This document shows, one piece after another, positions 34,826 to 42,649 of a DNA stretch of 64,000 bases (its first letter is position 1; the number at the start of each line of letters is the position of its first letter). Under the pieces are notes generated by a model, which saw only the letters and a program-made list of their open reading frames with translations, had not been told where the DNA came from and ran no database searches. The stretch comes from Cupriavidus metallidurans CH34. Lineage in GTDB: Bacteria > Pseudomonadota > Gammaproteobacteria > Burkholderiales > Burkholderiaceae. The DNA lies in NCBI RefSeq assembly GCF_000196015.1, contig NC_007973.1:2170001-2234000 (forward strand), given 5' to 3'. Both the position numbers and the translations under genes were made by a program.

Positions 34826-35375
34826 GTGATTGTGTGCAGCCTGTCTTTGCACCTGCTTCTGGACGAATCCTGAAGCACTGGAGATTGCAGATACAGCGAG
34901 GCCTAAGCCACCGCCATCTCATCGCGCAGCTAACTCGCAGCTTTTCGCAGCGCAGCCGTGCACCTCATTTTCTTTGCATCGAATTGCCGGGTCGTTCCGG
35001 CAGGAGATCGTCCGGGGCTGACAGACTGCGCCAGTCAACGGACCTCTTGCGTCGCACCCTCTCCCTTTTGGGGTGGACATTCACCTGGACAATCAGATCG
35101 CCAAGGCGGCAAGAAACAATCGATATCGGCCCAGGCAACTTCGCCTGGCACCGGCGCCACCTCTCCACACAGCCCCATCGGACTTTGGAACCAGATCTTG
35201 TGAACCGGATGAACTGTGGGGACGATCCTGGCAAGCCAGACCTGCCCAGACCCCCTGGGCACACACCCCAGATCGGGAATGCAGCCCCGGCGACGCCACG
35301 AGCGCATCGGAGCGCGATACCGTGGTTTCGCGATTGTATGGCATTCCAGCCCCGCCCTGCAACCAGCAAAAAAGT
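34826..35375. other. 550-nt intergenic region with a leftward promoter candidate
   Basis: No convincing coding frame on either strand. On the minus strand TTGCAG (35357-35362), 18 nt, TACAAT (35333-35338) resembles a sigma-70 promoter pointing toward scpB, which would leave a leader of about 500 nt. A 6-bp stem CCAGGC-AACTTC-GCCTGG lies at 35131-35148. A long leader or a small RNA is possible; no known RNA family is recognised. Confidence 0.4.
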
Positions 35376-36143
35376 CTAGAACACGACGCAGAAGCCGTGA
35401 TTGGCCAGCGTATCGGGCAGCCAGACGGCGCGTGCGACACCCAGCGCCCCAAAACCGATCACAATAAGCGCGGCGCCCACTCGCACGCTGGGGCGGCGCG
35501 ACAGTTGCCGCAGGTAGCCCGACAAACCCGAGATCACCAGCAGGTTCGGCAGCGTCCCGATGCCAAAGGCCGCCATGACAAGTGCCCCAGAAGGCGCATT
35601 ACCAGCCAACAAGGCGAGCGCAAGTGCGCCGTACACCATACCGCAAGGCACCAGCCCCCAGGCCAACCCCATCCCATAGCGCCGCATGATGGGCGCGTGC
35701 CGACGCAAGCGAAGCGGCATCTGCATACCCAGCGACGCGATGCCCTGAACGACATACGAGGCCGCCCGCGCCGCCAGCCGTTCGAGCCACGCTGCCCGCA
35801 TGACGCGGCCCCGCAACAACCACACCCCGGTCAGAACAAGCAACAGGCTGCCTGCACCGTAGAGCCAGCGCTGCACTGGCAGGTAATCCTGCTTCCAGAC
35901 TGTCGCGCCCACCGCCCCCATCAGTGCCCCAAGCAGCACATAGGTCGTGAGACGCCCGGCGTGCATAACCAGTAGTTCCAGCCACCAGTGCAACCGCGAA
36001 CGATGCACGACGTTAACGACCGCGACAGCCGCCCCGGACTGCCGTTGCTCGACGGCAATGGCAATTCCTCCACACATGGCTGCGCAATGCACGCCGCCAA
36101 GCAATGCAAGTGTAAAGACACTGAAAAGCACACCAAATGGCAA
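35376..36143 (-). CDS. TauE/SafE-like (UreH-type) membrane protein near cbb3 cluster, 255 aa
   Basis: Six hydrophobic segments. The motif GGVHCAAMCGGI at residues 16-27 and a second half with WGLVPCGMVYGALALAL match the two-repeat family annotated as sulfite exporter TauE/SafE or UreH-like, a gene regularly found in cbb3 oxidase clusters and suspected in copper or cofactor delivery. The conserved Cys and His suggest metal contact. Divergent from fnr, 85 nt apart, sharing its regulatory region. Confidence 0.8.
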   Translation of the reverse strand: MPFGVLFSVFTLALLGGVHCAAMCGGIAIAVEQRQSGAAVAVVNVVHRSRLHWWLELLVMHAGRLTTYVLLGALMGAVGATVWKQDYLPVQRWLYGAGSLLLVLTGVWLLRGRVMRAAWLERLAARAASYVVQGIASLGMQMPLRLRRHAPIMRRYGMGLAWGLVPCGMVYGALALALLAGNAPSGALVMAAFGIGTLPNLLVISGLSGYLRQLSRRPSVRVGAALIVIGFGALGVARAVWLPDTLANHGFCVVF

Positions 36144-36228
36144 CTGTTCCTCGCTTCTGCGTCACATCAAGCTGTAAAATGCCTGCATCGCGCCTCCATC
36201 GCAAGCGCATTCATGCGAGCACCATCAA

Positions 36229-36954
36229 TTGCTTACCTCCATTCCCGTCACCGAGATGTCTCCACGTTGCTCCACTTGCGCCATGGGCCAGCTTTGCCTT
36301 CCCGTGGGCATGTCGCAACAGGACCTCGCAAAGATGGACACGCTCGTACAGGAACGCGTTCGTGTTCACAAGGGCGAAACGCTCTATCGCATGGGCGAGC
36401 CACTTACCGCAGTCTATGCGATCCGCTTTGGCACATTGAAGACCCACGTGACCATGGAGGACGGACGCACGCAAATCACCGGCTTCCATTTACCCGGTGA
36501 AGTCGTCGGACTCGACGGCCTCGGCGAGATGCAGCATGCATCCGATGCCACTGCACTCGAGGACACCGAGGTCTGCGTCGTACGATTCGATGACCTGCAA
36601 TCGCTGTCCGGCACCTTGCCGTCGCTCCAGCAACAGTTCCTGCGACTGATGAGCAAGGAAATCTCGCAGGACCAGATCATGCTGATCACTCTTGGCTCGA
36701 TGCGTGCCGAAGAGCGCCTGGCAGCATTTCTCGTCAACATGTCGGAGCGCCTGTCGATGCGCGGCTACTCGTCGAGCGAGTTCGTGCTGCGGATGAGCCG
36801 CGAAGAAATCGGCAGCTACCTTGGCCTCAAGCTCGAAACCGTGAGTCGGCTCTTCTCTCGATTCGCCGAAGCCGGCCTGATTCAGATTCGCCAACGACAC
36901 GTGAAACTCGTGGACATGGAAGGCATCAGGCAGGTCTATAGCCGAAACTGCTAA
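36229..36954 (+). CDS. fnr: FNR-type oxygen-sensing transcription regulator, 241 aa
   Basis: Crp/Fnr family. The N-terminal cysteine cluster C14-x2-C17-x5-C23 plus C116 matches the four ligands of the oxygen-labile [4Fe-4S] cluster of FNR. The HTH EEIGSYLGLKLETVSRLFSRF carries the E-x2-SR residues that read TTGAT half-sites. The start at TTG 36229 lacks a clear ribosome site; ATG 36256 is an alternative that still keeps the cysteines. It very likely activates the cco genes next door, where FNR boxes are seen. A strong terminator follows. Confidence 0.94.
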   Translation: MLTSIPVTEMSPRCSTCAMGQLCLPVGMSQQDLAKMDTLVQERVRVHKGETLYRMGEPLTAVYAIRFGTLKTHVTMEDGRTQITGFHLPGEVVGLDGLGEMQHASDATALEDTEVCVVRFDDLQSLSGTLPSLQQQFLRLMSKEISQDQIMLITLGSMRAEERLAAFLVNMSERLSMRGYSSSEFVLRMSREEIGSYLGLKLETVSRLFSRFAEAGLIQIRQRHVKLVDMEGIRQVYSRNC

Positions 36955-36974
36955 CGAACGTCCTAGCCAGGAAA

Positions 36975-37011
36975 ACGGCCGCACCTGGAATTCAGTTCCC
37001 GGTGCGGCCGT
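36975..37011. terminator. Terminator between fnr and the cco-associated small gene
   Basis: ACGGCCGCACC / GGTGCGGCCGT, perfect 11-bp stem with a 15-nt loop, between converging genes. Confidence 0.85.
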
Positions 37012-37037
37012 TCTGCTTTCTACCAGCACTCGATCCA

Positions 37038-37283
37038 TTACTCGAGTTCGTCGGTCTCCTCGAGCTTGGTTGGCATGGTGTATAGCGTCAGCCCGCTGGA
37101 CAACGCGCAAAACAACCACGCCACCAGGAAGCCAATCGTGTAGACCGCCTCACGAGACGCTTCCACCTGGTGCCCGAAGAACGTGAGATCGCCCGGATCA
37201 ACGACCGAAAATACGGTGGCGGTGGCCGCTCCGCCCATCAGAAACGCCGGCCAAAGTACCCACATCAGCCAGCGGAGTCTCAT
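37038..37283 (-). CDS. Small two-helix membrane protein at end of cco operon, 81 aa
   Basis: Overlaps the FixH/CcoH gene by ATGA, so it is the last member of the cco operon. Two hydrophobic segments (WLMWVLWPAFLMGGAATATV and YTIGFLVAWLFCALSSGLTL) are separated by a short charged loop; the tail is acidic (LEETDELE). No family name recognised, though gene position suggests a role in cbb3 oxidase assembly or stability. Confidence 0.7.
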   Translation of the reverse strand: MRLRWLMWVLWPAFLMGGAATATVFSVVDPGDLTFFGHQVEASREAVYTIGFLVAWLFCALSSGLTLYTMPTKLEETDELE

Positions 37284-37492
37284 GGGCGCCTCGCAGCCGG
37301 CGACGTTACATGCTCCGCCCCCGTTTTCTCTACGACCAGACCATGACGCTCCACGCCGGAAACCGGCAAATCCGGATGCGTGTTGGCGAGCCAGATGGTC
37401 ACGCCGCAGCCAATAATTGCAAGCAACGGACCGCTCATCAAAAGCCACGGCCACGGTTCCCTGTACCAGGGCTTGGACTGTTGGGATGTCAT
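37280..37492 (-). CDS. ccoH: FixH/CcoH-like cbb3 oxidase assembly protein, 70 aa
   Basis: ATG at 37492 after AAGGAG. One membrane helix (WPWLLMSGPLLAIIGCGVTIWL) behind the characteristic WYREPWPW start of beta-proteobacterial CcoH proteins, followed by a short periplasmic tail. Classical FixH proteins are about 150 residues, so this is the short type. It stabilises the cbb3 oxidase and links CcoI to the complex. Located between ccoG and the two-helix protein. Confidence 0.82.
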   Translation of the reverse strand: MTSQQSKPWYREPWPWLLMSGPLLAIIGCGVTIWLANTHPDLPVSGVERHGLVVEKTGAEHVTSPAARRP

Positions 37493-37529
37493 TGCGCTCT
37501 CCTTGTTTGCTGCCATTTCGCCCTCAGCA

Positions 37530-39059
37530 TCACAGATTGCGGGGAACAATGAAACTCGTGGATTGCCTGATATGCGCGTCTCGGCCGTCCTCGCCCTCCG
37601 CCGTCACCGTTACGTTGATCTTGTGCGTGCCTTCCTTGGCATCGTCGATCGGCACGCGGATGCGAATCGGCAACAACCGGTTGGACGTTGGCTGCATGGC
37701 CTCGGCGGACTTGTCATACTCGACCGTCAGTCCAGTCAGGTCGTCGCCCTCAGCCTCCACGCGAATCCGCATCGGCGCTTCCGTGGTGTTGATCACCTGG
37801 AGCCGATAGACGTTCTCGATCCAGCGCCCCTCCACTTCCCGGCCCAGCGCGCCGCGATCCCGAATGATGTCGACCTTGATCGGCGACCGCACTGCCAGCG
37901 ACGCGACGAAGCCCGCCGCCAGAACCAACCAGATCAGCGTATAGATGATCGTGCGTGGTCGCAGCAGCCGCTTGCGCGCGTCGGATGTCGACAGGGACTT
38001 GCGCATCGCATTTTCCGACGTGTATCGGATCAGTCCGCGCGGGTACTCCATCTTGTCCATGACCAGATTGCACGCGTCGATACAGGCACCGCAACCGATG
38101 CACTCGTACTGGAGGCCATCGCGAATATCGATACCGGTCGGACACACCTGCACGCAGATACTGCAATTCACGCAATCGCCAATGCCAGCGGCATGGCGAT
38201 CGGTCTTGCGGGAACGGCTACCACGCGGCTCCCCACGACCCACGTCATAGGTCACGACATAGGTATCGCGGTCGACCATCACGCTCTGGAAGCGCGCATA
38301 GGGGCACATGTACTTGCACACCTGCTCGCGCATGAATCCGGCGTTGCCCCAGGTCGCAAACGCGTAGAACAGCATCCAGAAACTCTGCCAGGGTCCGAGC
38401 GTAAAATGCAGGACCTCGCTACCAAGCTCCCGAATCGGCGCGAAATATCCAATAAACGTGAAGCCCGTCCACAGTGCGATCAGCACCCAGAGCACATGCT
38501 TGGTCGCCTTGATTCGCAGCTTGCGCAGGCTCCAGGGATCGCCGTCAAGTCGGATCCGCGCGATGCGATCCCCTTCGACATGTCGCTCGATCCACATGAA
38601 TATCTCTGTGTAGACCGTTTGGGGACAGGCGTAGCCGCAGAACAGGCGTCCGGCGATGGCTGTGAACAGGAATAGCGATAGCGCAGAAATGACCAGCAGC
38701 ACGGCAAGATAGATCACATCCTGCGGCCACAGCACGAGACCGAAGATGTAGAACTTGCGCGCGCCGAGATCGAACAGCACGGCCTGGCGATCATTCCACT
38801 TTAGCCAGGGGGTTCCGTAGTAAATCAACTGCGTCAGGATGACCAGCCACACGCGCCAGCTCGAAAACGCGCCAGAGGTCGAGCGCGGATAGATCTTGCG
38901 GCGGACCTCGTACAGCGCTTCCTCGGTGGTCTCTGCCCCCTTGGGGGGCGGCGCGGGACGCCAAGTGTTGCCGTTACGATCGCTCGACGACTGGCTTGCA
39001 GACGGATCGTTCGAGGCGTGATCGTCCGAGTGATCGGGGGCGTTAAGGGGCGCGCTCAT
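37530..39059 (-). CDS. ccoG: Cytochrome c oxidase accessory protein CcoG (FixG/RdxA), 509 aa
   Basis: Membrane-bound iron-sulfur protein that reduces copper for cbb3 oxidase biogenesis. Hydrophobic helices in the first 250 residues include FSSWRVWLVILTQLIYYGTP and the CGYACPQTVYTEIF signature; two ferredoxin clusters follow, CVNCSICVQVCP near residue 296 and CIGCGACIDACN near 318. The C-terminal third is an Ig-like periplasmic domain (RIRVEAEGDDLTGLTVEYDK). Start 39059. Downstream of ccoP on the same strand. Confidence 0.95.
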   Translation of the reverse strand: MSAPLNAPDHSDDHASNDPSASQSSSDRNGNTWRPAPPPKGAETTEEALYEVRRKIYPRSTSGAFSSWRVWLVILTQLIYYGTPWLKWNDRQAVLFDLGARKFYIFGLVLWPQDVIYLAVLLVISALSLFLFTAIAGRLFCGYACPQTVYTEIFMWIERHVEGDRIARIRLDGDPWSLRKLRIKATKHVLWVLIALWTGFTFIGYFAPIRELGSEVLHFTLGPWQSFWMLFYAFATWGNAGFMREQVCKYMCPYARFQSVMVDRDTYVVTYDVGRGEPRGSRSRKTDRHAAGIGDCVNCSICVQVCPTGIDIRDGLQYECIGCGACIDACNLVMDKMEYPRGLIRYTSENAMRKSLSTSDARKRLLRPRTIIYTLIWLVLAAGFVASLAVRSPIKVDIIRDRGALGREVEGRWIENVYRLQVINTTEAPMRIRVEAEGDDLTGLTVEYDKSAEAMQPTSNRLLPIRIRVPIDDAKEGTHKINVTVTAEGEDGRDAHIRQSTSFIVPRNL

Positions 39060-39114
39060 CGTGTTGCCCTCACGCCCCGGTGGGCGGCACTCCGCCCGGC
39101 CCCGGGGCAGTTAG

Positions 39115-40029
39115 TCATTTTGCAGCGCCTCCCGTATTCGAGAGTCCCCACACATATGCGGTCAGCATGCGGATGCGCTCGGGCGTCAGAATCTCCTCAT
39201 GCGCCGGCATATGACCGTTATGTCCCTTCAGGATCGCGTCGACGATCGTCGCTTCCGAGCTGCCGTACAACCACGTGTTGTCGGTCAGGTTCGGCGCGCC
39301 GAGTGCCTGGTTGCCCTTGCCGTTGGCGCCGTGGCAGGCCGCGCAGGTCGACTTGAAGGTGCTTTCGCCACGCGATGCACGAATCGGATCCGAGGACAGA
39401 CCAGACAGCGAACGCACGTACTGCGCGGTATCGCCCGCCTGCTTCGCATCGATCGTGCTCGCAAACGACGGCATCACGCCATTGCGGCCCTTGGTGATCG
39501 TCTGTTGGATCGTCTCCGGCTCGCCACCGTAGAGCCAATCGTTGTCGGTCAGGTTGGGGAAGCCTCGGCTGCCACGCGCATCCGAACCATGGCACTGCGC
39601 GCAGTAGTTCAGGAACAACCGCTGGCCGATCTCGCGTGCATCAGGATCCGCCGCCACCTGCTTGATATCCATGTTCAGATACTTGGCGTAGATCTGGTGC
39701 TGCGTTTTCTCGGCCGCTTCGCGGTGAGCGGCAAGCTCGCCCTGCGTCGAGAACTTGAGCATACCGGCGTACGATCCCAGACCCGGATACAGCGCCAAGT
39801 AACCAAGACCGAAGATGCAGGCCAGCAGGAACATCCACATCCACCAACGTGGCAGCGGATTGTTCAATTCGCGCAGGTCACCATCCCAGACATGACCGGT
39901 GTCATCAGTGGTGCTGACACCTTTCGGCATCTTGCGTTGGGAGAACAGCAGCCAGACACACCAGACGATCCCGATGAGCGCGATGGCCGCGATGTAATAA
40001 CTCCAGAAATCGGAAATGAAATCGCTCAT
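39115..40029 (-). CDS. ccoP: cbb3 oxidase diheme cytochrome c subunit CcoP, 304 aa
   Basis: Brings electrons to CcoN. Two N-terminal membrane helices (SYYIAAIALIGIVWCVWLLF and WWMWMFLLACIFGLGYLAL), then two cytochrome c domains with heme motifs CAQCH at 143-147 and CAACH at 229-233, each followed by NLTDN and a Met ligand segment (MPSF, MPAH). GHVWDGDLRELNNPLPRWW is diagnostic for CcoP. Overlaps ccoQ by 4 nt. Confidence 0.96.
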   Translation of the reverse strand: MSDFISDFWSYYIAAIALIGIVWCVWLLFSQRKMPKGVSTTDDTGHVWDGDLRELNNPLPRWWMWMFLLACIFGLGYLALYPGLGSYAGMLKFSTQGELAAHREAAEKTQHQIYAKYLNMDIKQVAADPDAREIGQRLFLNYCAQCHGSDARGSRGFPNLTDNDWLYGGEPETIQQTITKGRNGVMPSFASTIDAKQAGDTAQYVRSLSGLSSDPIRASRGESTFKSTCAACHGANGKGNQALGAPNLTDNTWLYGSSEATIVDAILKGHNGHMPAHEEILTPERIRMLTAYVWGLSNTGGAAK

Positions 40030-40193
40030 GGCTGTGGGTTCCGGCTTGTAGTTGTGTTTTCGTCAGGCAGGGCAAACGGCAACATCGCCGATTCCTGATT
40101 GGCGGCCTGGCGGCCGCCCGACCATGCCCACCAGCAGATGCCAATGAACGTCAGCATCGACACGACGGTTGCAATTGCGGTCACGATCGCCAT
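40026..40193 (-). CDS. ccoQ: cbb3 oxidase small subunit CcoQ, 55 aa
   Basis: Single-helix stabilising subunit. One hydrophobic stretch (IATVVSMLTFIGICWWAW) and the AWSGGRQ segment fit the FixQ/CcoQ family. ATG at 40193; lies between ccoO and ccoP with a 4-nt overlap to ccoP, the standard ccoNOQP order. Confidence 0.88.
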   Translation of the reverse strand: MAIVTAIATVVSMLTFIGICWWAWSGGRQAANQESAMLPFALPDENTTTSRNPQP

Positions 40194-40197
40194 GGCA

Positions 40198-40863
40198 TCA
40201 CTCCTTCGCCGGCGCCGGAGCCGCCGCCGAGTCAACGCGCACATTGCGGCGATTCAGGCCAAGTCCCTGCAGATACGCCACCAGCGCATCTTCTTCCGTC
40301 TTGCCCGCCAACTCTTCAGGCGCACGGGCAATCTCTTCGTCCTTGTACGGCACACCCAGACGCTTCAGCGCGTGCATGCGTGCCTGGATGTCGTTGGTGG
40401 GCAACTGCGTCTTCTCCAGCCACGGGTACGAAGGCATCACCGACTCGGGAACCACATCGCGCGGATTGCGCAGGTGGATCCGCTGCCAGTCGTCCGAGTA
40501 ACGGCCGCCAACGCGCGCGAGATCCGGACCGGTACGCTTCGAGCCCCACAGGAACGGGTGGTCATACACCGACTCGCCCGCCGTGGAGAAATGGCCATAA
40601 CGCTCAGTCTCCGCCTGCAGGGTACGCACCTGCTGCGAGTGGCAACCAACGCAACCCTCACGGATGTAGATGTCGCGCCCCATCAGGCGCAGCGGCGAGT
40701 ACGGCGTGATGCCCGGATCGGGCTCAGTCGTCGAGTGCTGGAAGAACAGCGGCACGATCTGCACCAGGCCAGCGATACTGACCACGATGATGGTTGCGAT
40801 GATCAGCCAGCCGACGTTCTTCTCCAGCGTTTCGTGGGAAAAGAATCCTTGTTTTTGAGACAT
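40198..40863 (-). CDS. ccoO: cbb3 oxidase monoheme cytochrome c subunit CcoO, 221 aa
   Basis: One N-terminal anchor ([20 protein letters not shown]) and one heme motif CVGCH at residues 71-75 with the preceding IYIREG typical of CcoO, and the distal Met in VMPSYPWL. Passes electrons between CcoP and CcoN. Seventeen nt after ccoN. Confidence 0.96.
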   Translation of the reverse strand: MSQKQGFFSHETLEKNVGWLIIATIIVVSIAGLVQIVPLFFQHSTTEPDPGITPYSPLRLMGRDIYIREGCVGCHSQQVRTLQAETERYGHFSTAGESVYDHPFLWGSKRTGPDLARVGGRYSDDWQRIHLRNPRDVVPESVMPSYPWLEKTQLPTNDIQARMHALKRLGVPYKDEEIARAPEELAGKTEEDALVAYLQGLGLNRRNVRVDSAAAPAPAKE

Positions 40864-40880
40864 CGTTCGGTCCTCGGCGA

Positions 40881-42329
40881 TCAGTGGGCGGAAGCCGGCA
40901 GGTTGGCCGGAATCGGAGCGTCAACCGCAGGCTTGCCAATGATGGTACGTGCCACGTTGTAAGCCATGAGGATCATGCCGCTCAGGAAGCACAGGCCACC
41001 CAGCAGACGGATCAGATAGAACGGATACTTTGCCTTGACCGCTTCGACGAACGCATAGGTCAGCGTGCCGTCAGGCTGCGTGGCGCGCCACATCAGACCT
41101 TCCATCACACCGGCGATCCACATCGAGGCGATGTAGAGCACGACGCCGATCGTCGCAATCCAGAAGTGCCACTCGATCAGGCGCGTGCTGTACATCTCCT
41201 TCTCCCCGAACAGGCGCGGAATCAGGTAGTAAAGCGAGCCAATCGAGATCATCGCGACCCAGCCCAGGGCACCCGAGTGCACGTGGCCGATCGTCCAGTC
41301 CGTGTAGTGCGACAGCGCGTTCACCGTCTTGATCGACATCATCGAGCCCTCGAACGTGGCCATGCCGTAGAACGACAGCGCCACCACCAGGAACTTGAGA
41401 ATCGGATCGGTACGCAGCTTGTGCCAGGCACCGGACAGCGTCATGATCCCGTTGATCATGCCGCCCCACGACGGAGCCAGCAGGATCAGCGAGAACACCA
41501 TGCCCAGCGACTGCGCCCAGTCAGGCAGCGAGGTGTACTGCAGGTGGTGCGGACCCGCCCACATGTACGTGAAGTTGAGCGCCCAGAAGTGGACGATCGA
41601 CAGGCGATACGAGTAGATCGGACGCTCTGCCTGCTTCGGGATGAAGTAGTACATCATCCCCAGGAAGCTCGTGGTCAGGAAGAAGCCCACCGCGTTGTGG
41701 CCGTACCACCACTGGATCATCGCGTCCTGCACGCCTGCATAGGCGGAGTACGACTTCCACATCGACACCGGCATTTCGATGTTGTTGACGATATGGAGGA
41801 TGGCGATCGTCAGGATGTAAGCGCCGAAGAACCAGTTCGCCACGTAGATATGGCGGGTCTTGCGCTTGATGATCGTGCCGAAGAACACCACCGCGTAGGC
41901 AACCCAGACCAGCGTGATCAGGATATCGATCGGCCATTCGAGCTCGGCATACTCCTTGGAAGAAGTAATGCCCATCGGCAGCGTGATCACCGCCGCGATG
42001 ATGATGGCTTGCCAGCCCCAGAATGTGAACGACGCCAGCGGGCCGCAGAACAGCCGGGCCTGGCAGGTGCGTTGCACGACGTAGTACGACGTGGCGAACA
42101 GCGCGCTACCGCCAAATGCAAAGATCACCGCATTGGTGTGAAGCGGTCGCAAGCGACCGAACGATAACCACGGTGTATTGAAATTCAGATCCGGCCAGAT
42201 CAATTGCGCCGCAAGCAGAACGCCTACGGCCATGCCAACGATCCCCCAAACCACGGTCATGACGGCAAACTGCCGCACGACTCCATAGTTGAAGGTGTCG
42301 GCGCGTGAGGACGCGGTGGTGACAGCCAT
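40881..42329 (-). CDS. ccoN: cbb3 cytochrome c oxidase catalytic subunit CcoN, 482 aa
   Basis: Heme-copper oxidase of the C family that reduces oxygen at low tension. Twelve or so hydrophobic helices; His ligands include H64 ([11 protein letters not shown], heme b), the CuB His in [25 protein letters not shown], and the pair in [10 protein letters not shown] near the end. Full family length. It heads the ccoNOQP-ccoG-ccoH operon. An FNR box lies 75 nt upstream of its start. Confidence 0.97.
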   Translation of the reverse strand: MAVTTASSRADTFNYGVVRQFAVMTVVWGIVGMAVGVLLAAQLIWPDLNFNTPWLSFGRLRPLHTNAVIFAFGGSALFATSYYVVQRTCQARLFCGPLASFTFWGWQAIIIAAVITLPMGITSSKEYAELEWPIDILITLVWVAYAVVFFGTIIKRKTRHIYVANWFFGAYILTIAILHIVNNIEMPVSMWKSYSAYAGVQDAMIQWWYGHNAVGFFLTTSFLGMMYYFIPKQAERPIYSYRLSIVHFWALNFTYMWAGPHHLQYTSLPDWAQSLGMVFSLILLAPSWGGMINGIMTLSGAWHKLRTDPILKFLVVALSFYGMATFEGSMMSIKTVNALSHYTDWTIGHVHSGALGWVAMISIGSLYYLIPRLFGEKEMYSTRLIEWHFWIATIGVVLYIASMWIAGVMEGLMWRATQPDGTLTYAFVEAVKAKYPFYLIRLLGGLCFLSGMILMAYNVARTIIGKPAVDAPIPANLPASAH

Positions 42330-42403
42330 TCAGACCCCCAATGCAAAAAGTAAAAATAAACCTACTGACGGTGTGACTTTAGAAAATCGGCTTACAAGTC
42401 GCG

Positions 42404-42417
42404 TTGACTTTCATCAA
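42404..42417. promoter_or_regulatory. FNR box upstream of ccoN
   Basis: TTGAC-TTTC-ATCAA, one mismatch to TTGAT-N4-ATCAA, 75 nt before the ccoN start and within reach of an activator site. The remaining bases of the ccoN-ccoS gap show nothing else clear. Confidence 0.7.
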
Positions 42418-42500
42418 GCCACCAGCATCCCTTGCGAACTGCTTGCATTAATTCCTGTCAATGAGCGTTCGCCGCAACGGTCACCTATACGCCTTGACAT

Positions 42501-42647
42501 TCAAGGCTTGTCGTTGTCGAGCAAAATTGCTTCCGCCGGGCGATCGAGGTCGTCGTACTGCCCCGCGTGCAACGCCCACCACAGCGCCCCGGCAATCACG
42601 GCCACCAGCACCAGGCTCATCGGCACCAATAGATAGAGTGTTTCCAT
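42501..42647 (-). CDS. ccoS: cbb3 oxidase assembly protein CcoS, 48 aa
   Basis: Small membrane protein needed for cofactor insertion. METLYLLVPMSLVLVAVIAGALWW is the family's start and single helix, followed by the GQYDDLDRPAEAIL tail with the conserved DDL. AGGGAG precedes the ATG at 42647. Two nt after the ccoI stop. Confidence 0.9.
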   Translation of the reverse strand: METLYLLVPMSLVLVAVIAGALWWALHAGQYDDLDRPAEAILLDNDKP

Positions 42648-42649
42648 AT

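Noticed and set aside
34834..35379. 181-codon frame in the gap right of scpB
   Set aside because: No ribosome site, no family resemblance and Arg/Pro/His-rich composition typical of non-coding GC-rich DNA.
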